From positions 1 through 64,000 of the forward strand of contig NZ_NRRD01000008.1 of the NCBI RefSeq assembly GCF_020023995.1: DNA of 64,000 nt. Direction: 5' to 3'. Positions within the stretch are counted from its first letter, which is position 1, and each line of letters opens with the position of its first letter. Below the pieces are notes generated by a model, which saw only the letters and a list, made by a program, of their open reading frames with translations, ran no database searches and was not told where the DNA came from. This document shows positions 60,089-64,000 of the stretch, piece by piece. This DNA comes from Rhodobacter sp. TJ_12 (lineage in GTDB: Bacteria; Pseudomonadota; Alphaproteobacteria; Rhodobacterales; Rhodobacteraceae). The translations under genes were made by a program, and so were the position numbers.

Positions 60089-61684
60089 TTACGCCTTGCC
60101 CTGAAGCCAGATTGCGCCATTGGCGCCAAGCTGCACGCCGGTTTCCGTGACCTTGGCCGCCAGTGCGGGCCCCACCGGCGTGCCGGTCATTCCGGGCAGG
60201 TCGACCGGGGTGGGGCCAAGGTTGAACAGACAGGTCAGCGTGTCGCCATCAGTGCCGCGGGTGAAGCCCAAGACCGGATCGGGCAGGTCCAGAAACGCCG
60301 TGCGCCCGCTGCGCAGCACCGCCGTAGCGCGCCGGAAAGCGAGCATGGCGCGATAATAGTTTAACACTGAACCAGAATCATTTTCCTGCGCGGCCACATT
60401 GCGCGCCGCTTGCGGCGCCTTCACCGGCAACCAAGGTTTGGCATTGCTGAAACCCGCGTTTTCGCTGCCATCCCAAACCATCGGCGTGCGGCAGCCATCG
60501 CGGCCCTTGTTTTCGGGCCAAAACCGCAGACCGGGCGGGTCGGTCAGCTCTTCGTAAAGCAAATCGGTTTCACTTTGGCCCAGTTCTTCGCCTTGATAAA
60601 TGCCGATCGTCCCCTCGAACGAGGCCAGCATCGCAATCGCCAGTTTCGCCACCGCGTCGGGGGCGCCAGCATGGGCCCAGCGGGTCACATGGCGTTGCAC
60701 GTCATGGTTCGAAAAAGACCATGAGGGCCACCCGTCAGGAGCCCCCTCAAAGAAGCTCATAATCACTTTGCGGAAATGTGCCGGGCTGAATTTCGGCCCC
60801 AACATGTCGAAGCTATAGGCCATGTGCAGATGATCTTCGCCAGAGGTATAATCGGCCATGATCTGCACCGCGCGATGCGGGGCCTCGCCCACTTCACCGA
60901 CCAGGCAACGATCATCGTATTCGTTCAGCAGGGCGCGCATTCGCGCAAGGAAATCAAGGTTTTCCGGCCTATTCTTGTCATACTCATGATCTTGCATGTC
61001 ATAGGTGGAAACCGGTGGCCAGCGGTCCGGATCGGGCGTCATCGCGGGGTTATCGCGCAGCTGATCATCATGCATATAATAATTGACGGTATCGAGCCGG
61101 AACCCGTCCACGCCCCGGTCAAGCCAGAAGCGCAAGACCGCCAGCATCTCATCTTGCACCGCCGGGTTGCGCAGGTTCAGGTCGGGCTGGGAAATGAGGA
61201 AATTGTGCAAGTAATACTGCCCGCGCTCGGGCGCCCATTCCCAAGACGAGCCGCCAAAAACCGATTGCCAATTGTTCGGCGGAGATCCATCGGGCTTTGG
61301 GTCGGCCCAAACATACCAGTCTTTTTTCGCGCCGCTTTTTTTGCTGTCGGTAAACCACGGGTGCCGGTCGGAGGAATGGCTGAGCACCTGATCGATGATG
61401 ACCTTGAGCCCCAGATCATGCGCGCGCGCCACCAAGGCATCGAAATCGGCCAAAGTGCCAAAGATCGGATCGATGTCGCGATAATCGGCCACATCATAGC
61501 CCATATCGGCCATGGGAGAGGTGAAAATCGGGCTTAGCCAGATCGAATCGGCCCCCAGACGCGCGACATGATCCAGCCGCGCGGTGATGCCCTTCAGATC
61601 GCCGATGCCATTTCCGCTGCTGTCTTGAAAAGAACGCGGATAAATCTGGTAGATCACCGCACCACGCCACCAATTGCTGCCCAT
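60089..61684 (-). CDS. Second GH13 alpha-glucosidase
   Basis: 531 residues, paralogue of AglA at 32894-34540 with the same opening (NWWRGAVIYQIYPRSFQDSSG). Catalytic residues intact: Asp in GVDGFRLDTVNYY, Glu in CLVGEVGEAP, Asp in SNHDVQRH. Not linked to a transporter, but adjacent to (and divergent from) glycogen phosphorylase, so it may act on maltodextrins or glucans inside the cell. ATG 61684 has GGGAG six bases upstream; another ATG two codons before is too close to it. Confidence 0.92.
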   Translation of the reverse strand: MGSNWWRGAVIYQIYPRSFQDSSGNGIGDLKGITARLDHVARLGADSIWLSPIFTSPMADMGYDVADYRDIDPIFGTLADFDALVARAHDLGLKVIIDQVLSHSSDRHPWFTDSKKSGAKKDWYVWADPKPDGSPPNNWQSVFGGSSWEWAPERGQYYLHNFLISQPDLNLRNPAVQDEMLAVLRFWLDRGVDGFRLDTVNYYMHDDQLRDNPAMTPDPDRWPPVSTYDMQDHEYDKNRPENLDFLARMRALLNEYDDRCLVGEVGEAPHRAVQIMADYTSGEDHLHMAYSFDMLGPKFSPAHFRKVIMSFFEGAPDGWPSWSFSNHDVQRHVTRWAHAGAPDAVAKLAIAMLASFEGTIGIYQGEELGQSETDLLYEELTDPPGLRFWPENKGRDGCRTPMVWDGSENAGFSNAKPWLPVKAPQAARNVAAQENDSGSVLNYYRAMLAFRRATAVLRSGRTAFLDLPDPVLGFTRGTDGDTLTCLFNLGPTPVDLPGMTGTPVGPALAAKVTETGVQLGANGAIWLQGKA

Positions 61685-61770
61685 CGTCATCTCCCTGCAA
61701 AGATATGAGGCAAGCATAGGGTTATTCCGCGCCGCGGCAATGACTCGGGGCCGTTCACACCGGCTACGGC

Positions 61771-61799
61771 TTGACGGCGGCGGGGGCGCGCCCCATCAA
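61771..61799 (+). promoter_or_regulatory. Possible promoter of glgP
   Basis: TTGACG (61771-61776), spacer of exactly 17, CATCAA (61794-61799). Good -35, weak -10; 33 bases before the glgP GTG. Confidence 0.3.
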
Positions 61800-61831
61800 A
61801 GGGGAAAGGGTTTGGCCAAGGAACAAGAAAC

Positions 61832-64000
61832 GTGAAAGATGTGAATGCCCCCAGTGTCGAGGCCTTCCGGGCGGAAATCTTGCGCCATCTGACCTATTCG
61901 ATGGGAAAAGACCCCGATCATGCCTCGGTTTACGATTGGCGTATGGCGCTCAGCTTGGCGCTGCGCGATCACATCGTCGAGCCGTGGTTCGATGCGACGC
62001 GGCAAACCTATGAAGAGGGGCGCAAGCGGGTCTATTACCTGTCGATGGAATTCCTGATCGGGCGGATTTTGGAAGATGCCGCGATCAACCTTGGCATGCA
62101 TGAGGTCGCGCGCGACGCGATCGAGGGGCTGGGCCAAGATTGGCATGATGTGGTCGAAGACGAGCCCGATGCCGCGCTTGGCAATGGCGGGCTCGGGCGG
62201 CTTGCAGCGTGTTATATGGAAAGCATGGCGACCTTGGGCTGTGCGGGCTACGGCTATGGCATTCGCTATGAACACGGGCTTTTCAAACAGCGGTTTGAGG
62301 GCGGCCGTCAGGTTGAAGCGCCCGAAGATTGGCTGAAACAGCGCCATCCGTGGGAGTTTGAACGCCCAGAAGTCAGCTATGAGATCGGCTTCAAAGGCAC
62401 GGTCGAAATGGCGGGCGGCAAGGCCACTTGGCATCCGGCGGAAACGGTTCTGGCCGAGGCTTTCGATATGCCGGTGATCGGCTGGCACGGGCGCTGGGGC
62501 AATACGCTGCGGCTGTGGTCGGCCAAGCCGACGACGATGTTCGACCTGGCCCGGTTCAACCACGGCGATTACGCCGCCGCCGCCGAACCCGAGGCCTTGG
62601 CGCGCACCTTGAGCCGCGTGCTTTACCCCGATGACACGACCTTTCAGGGCAAGGAATTGCGGCTGAAACAGGAATATTTCCTGACCGCCGCCGCGCTGCA
62701 TGACATTTTGCGCCGCCATCTGGCCAAGGGCTATGCGCTGACCGATTTGCCCAAACATGTCGCGATCCAGATGAATGACACCCATCCCGCCATTGCCGGG
62801 CCGGAACTGATCCGGCTGCTAAGCGATGTGCATGGGATGGAATTTGACGAAGCCATTGAAATTGCGGTGCAATGTCTGGGCTATACCAACCATACGCTGC
62901 TGCCAGAGGCGCTGGAACGCTGGGCCACTTACTTGATGGGCTCGGTCCTGCCGCGGCATATGCAGATCATCGAGGCCATCGATGCATGGCATTTGCGCAT
63001 GAATCCCTCGCGCCCGCATTATGTGGGGATCGTGAAACATCACGAGGTGCGGATGGGCGAATTGGCCTTTATCACCGCGCATAAGGTCAATGGCGTTTCG
63101 GCGCTGCATACCGAGTTGGTGAAAAAGAACCTCTTTCCAGAATTGCACATGCTGCACCCGGGCCGGATCATCAACCAGACCAATGGCGTGACGCCGCGCC
63201 GCTGGATGCGGATGGCGAACCCGGCGCTGTCGACCTTGGTGACGAAAACCATCGGCGAGGGCTGGGAAGCCGATCTGGAGCGCCTGCGCAAGCTTGAAAA
63301 ATATAGCGAAGACAAGGCGTTCCGAGACGATTTTGCGAAGGCGAAACGGGCCAACAAGATTGCGCTGGCAGACTGGATCTATGAAACGCAAGAGATTCAG
63401 GTGAACCCCGATGCGCTGTTTGATATTCAGGTCAAACGCATTCACGAATACAAGCGCCAGCTTCTGAACATCTTGCAGACGATTGCCGAATGGCATGCGA
63501 TCCGCTCGAACCCGATGGCCGAGGTTGTGCCGCGGGTGAAGATTTTCGGTGGCAAAGCGGCGCCCGGCTATCAGACCGCGAAAGAGATCATCCGGCTGAT
63601 CAATGATGTGGCCAAGGTGGTCAACAATGATCCTTATGTCGGGGACCGGCTGAAAATCATCTATCCGGCGAACTATAATGTCTCGATGGCCGAACGGCTT
63701 ATTCCGGCGGCGGATCTGAGTGAACAGATTTCGACCGCTGGCAAAGAAGCCTCGGGCACCGGCAATATGAAGTTCGCGCTGAACGGCGCGCTGACGATCG
63801 GCACGCTGGATGGCGCGAATGTGGAAATTCGCGAAGAAGTCGGGGCCGAGAACTTCTTTCTGTTCGGGCTGACGGCCGAAGAGGTGATGGAGCGGCGCAA
63901 AGACCCAGAGCACGCGCGCCACGCGATTATGCAAAGCCAAGCGCTGCAAGATGTGCTTCAAATGATCGCAGAAGGGCGGTTCAGCCCCGAAGAACCCGGC
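61832..64000 (+). CDS. glgP: Glycogen/maltodextrin phosphorylase (cut by the window end)
   Basis: At least 723 codons of an open frame; the C-terminus lies outside the window (family length about 790-830). Starts at GTG 61832 with AAGGAA eight bases upstream. Landmarks: YYLSMEFLIGRILEDAAINLG near the start, LGNGGLGRLAACYMESMATLG, QMNDTHPAIAGPELIRLL, NQTNGVTPRRWM, VKRIHEYKRQLLN, and ASGTGNMKFALNGALTIGTLDGANVEI containing the PLP lysine region. Releases glucose-1-phosphate from storage glucan; in many bacteria glgBCAX follow. Confidence 0.95.
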   Translation, partial: MKDVNAPSVEAFRAEILRHLTYSMGKDPDHASVYDWRMALSLALRDHIVEPWFDATRQTYEEGRKRVYYLSMEFLIGRILEDAAINLGMHEVARDAIEGLGQDWHDVVEDEPDAALGNGGLGRLAACYMESMATLGCAGYGYGIRYEHGLFKQRFEGGRQVEAPEDWLKQRHPWEFERPEVSYEIGFKGTVEMAGGKATWHPAETVLAEAFDMPVIGWHGRWGNTLRLWSAKPTTMFDLARFNHGDYAAAAEPEALARTLSRVLYPDDTTFQGKELRLKQEYFLTAAALHDILRRHLAKGYALTDLPKHVAIQMNDTHPAIAGPELIRLLSDVHGMEFDEAIEIAVQCLGYTNHTLLPEALERWATYLMGSVLPRHMQIIEAIDAWHLRMNPSRPHYVGIVKHHEVRMGELAFITAHKVNGVSALHTELVKKNLFPELHMLHPGRIINQTNGVTPRRWMRMANPALSTLVTKTIGEGWEADLERLRKLEKYSEDKAFRDDFAKAKRANKIALADWIYETQEIQVNPDALFDIQVKRIHEYKRQLLNILQTIAEWHAIRSNPMAEVVPRVKIFGGKAAPGYQTAKEIIRLINDVAKVVNNDPYVGDRLKIIYPANYNVSMAERLIPAADLSEQISTAGKEASGTGNMKFALNGALTIGTLDGANVEIREEVGAENFFLFGLTAEEVMERRKDPEHARHAIMQSQALQDVLQMIAEGRFSPEEPG

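Noticed and set aside
1-64000. CRISPR arrays, tRNA or rRNA genes, insertion sequences, prophage
   Set aside because: No spaced direct repeats, cloverleaf-like segments, transposase or phage structural genes were seen on either strand; nearly all sequence is accounted for by ordinary genes.

Overview
The window is a GC-rich, densely packed chromosomal segment of an alphaproteobacterium, most likely a member of the Rhodobacteraceae. The evidence is: a CckA hybrid kinase, a GTTC-N7-GTTC type SOS box at recA, a class II DAHP synthase, a split CheB/CheD + CheA/W/R/Y chemotaxis locus, an aglEFGAK alpha-glucoside uptake operon, a GbdR-like GlxA regulator, a non-pyrrolysine MttB-family methyltransferase, and very frequent ATGA/TGATG/TAATG start-stop overlaps. 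I see no rRNA, tRNA, insertion sequence, prophage or CRISPR array. All calls are from reading the sequence; no database search was run.

Layout. 1-6.3 kb: PLP aminotransferase, periplasmic amidase, rRNA cytosine methyltransferase, cckA (with a perfect CtrA-type site upstream). 6.3-16.2 kb: sulfotransferase-like gene, recA with two SOS boxes, alaS, DUF1330 protein, class II amidotransferase, a cysteine-containing leader peptide before cysS, a 47-codon linker ORF, cimA, and a squalene/phytoene-synthase-fold protein. 16.2-26.5 kb: chemotaxis, with mcp-cheB-cheD on + and STAS-cheY-cheA-cheW-cheR-cheY-(CheZ-like?) on -, facing each other across two terminators. 26.6-35.6 kb: sugar island, with glk and a GH1 glucosidase on - and aglE-F-G-A-K on +; a short LacI-type helix-turn-helix fragment and palindromic operators lie between them. 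35.7-46.7 kb: MttB-family methyltransferase, cysteine-cluster protein, CNNM/CBS transporter, xerD, two unknown envelope proteins, aroK-aroB, an ABM-GNAT fusion, guaA, and a secreted cysteine-rich mini-protein. 46.8-52.4 kb: a branched-chain/amide amino-acid ABC operon (livK-like, livG, 23-codon linker ORF, livF, unknown secreted protein, livH, livM). 52.6-64 kb: GbdR-like regulator, class II DAHP synthase, PAS protein, yicC-gmk-gamma carbonic anhydrase, a degenerate receiver protein, a PhoR-like kinase, a second GH13 glucosidase and the start of glycogen phosphorylase (cut by the window end).

How it fits together. The agl operon imports alpha-glucosides, AglA and the second GH13 enzyme hydrolyse them, the GH1 enzyme handles beta-glucosides, Glk phosphorylates the glucose, and GlgP at the window end mobilises storage glucan. 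CckA heads the CtrA phosphorelay, and imperfect CtrA-like sites occur in front of both chemotaxis transcription units, which suggests (but does not prove) that the same relay controls the chemotaxis genes here.

The most interesting unexplained items are small. They are the ORFs that bridge neighbouring genes through start-stop overlaps (cysS/cimA and livG/livF), the cysteine leader peptide in front of cysS, the LacI helix-turn-helix fragment with intact operators, and a small chemotaxis protein carrying a CheZ-like D-x-x-x-Q motif.
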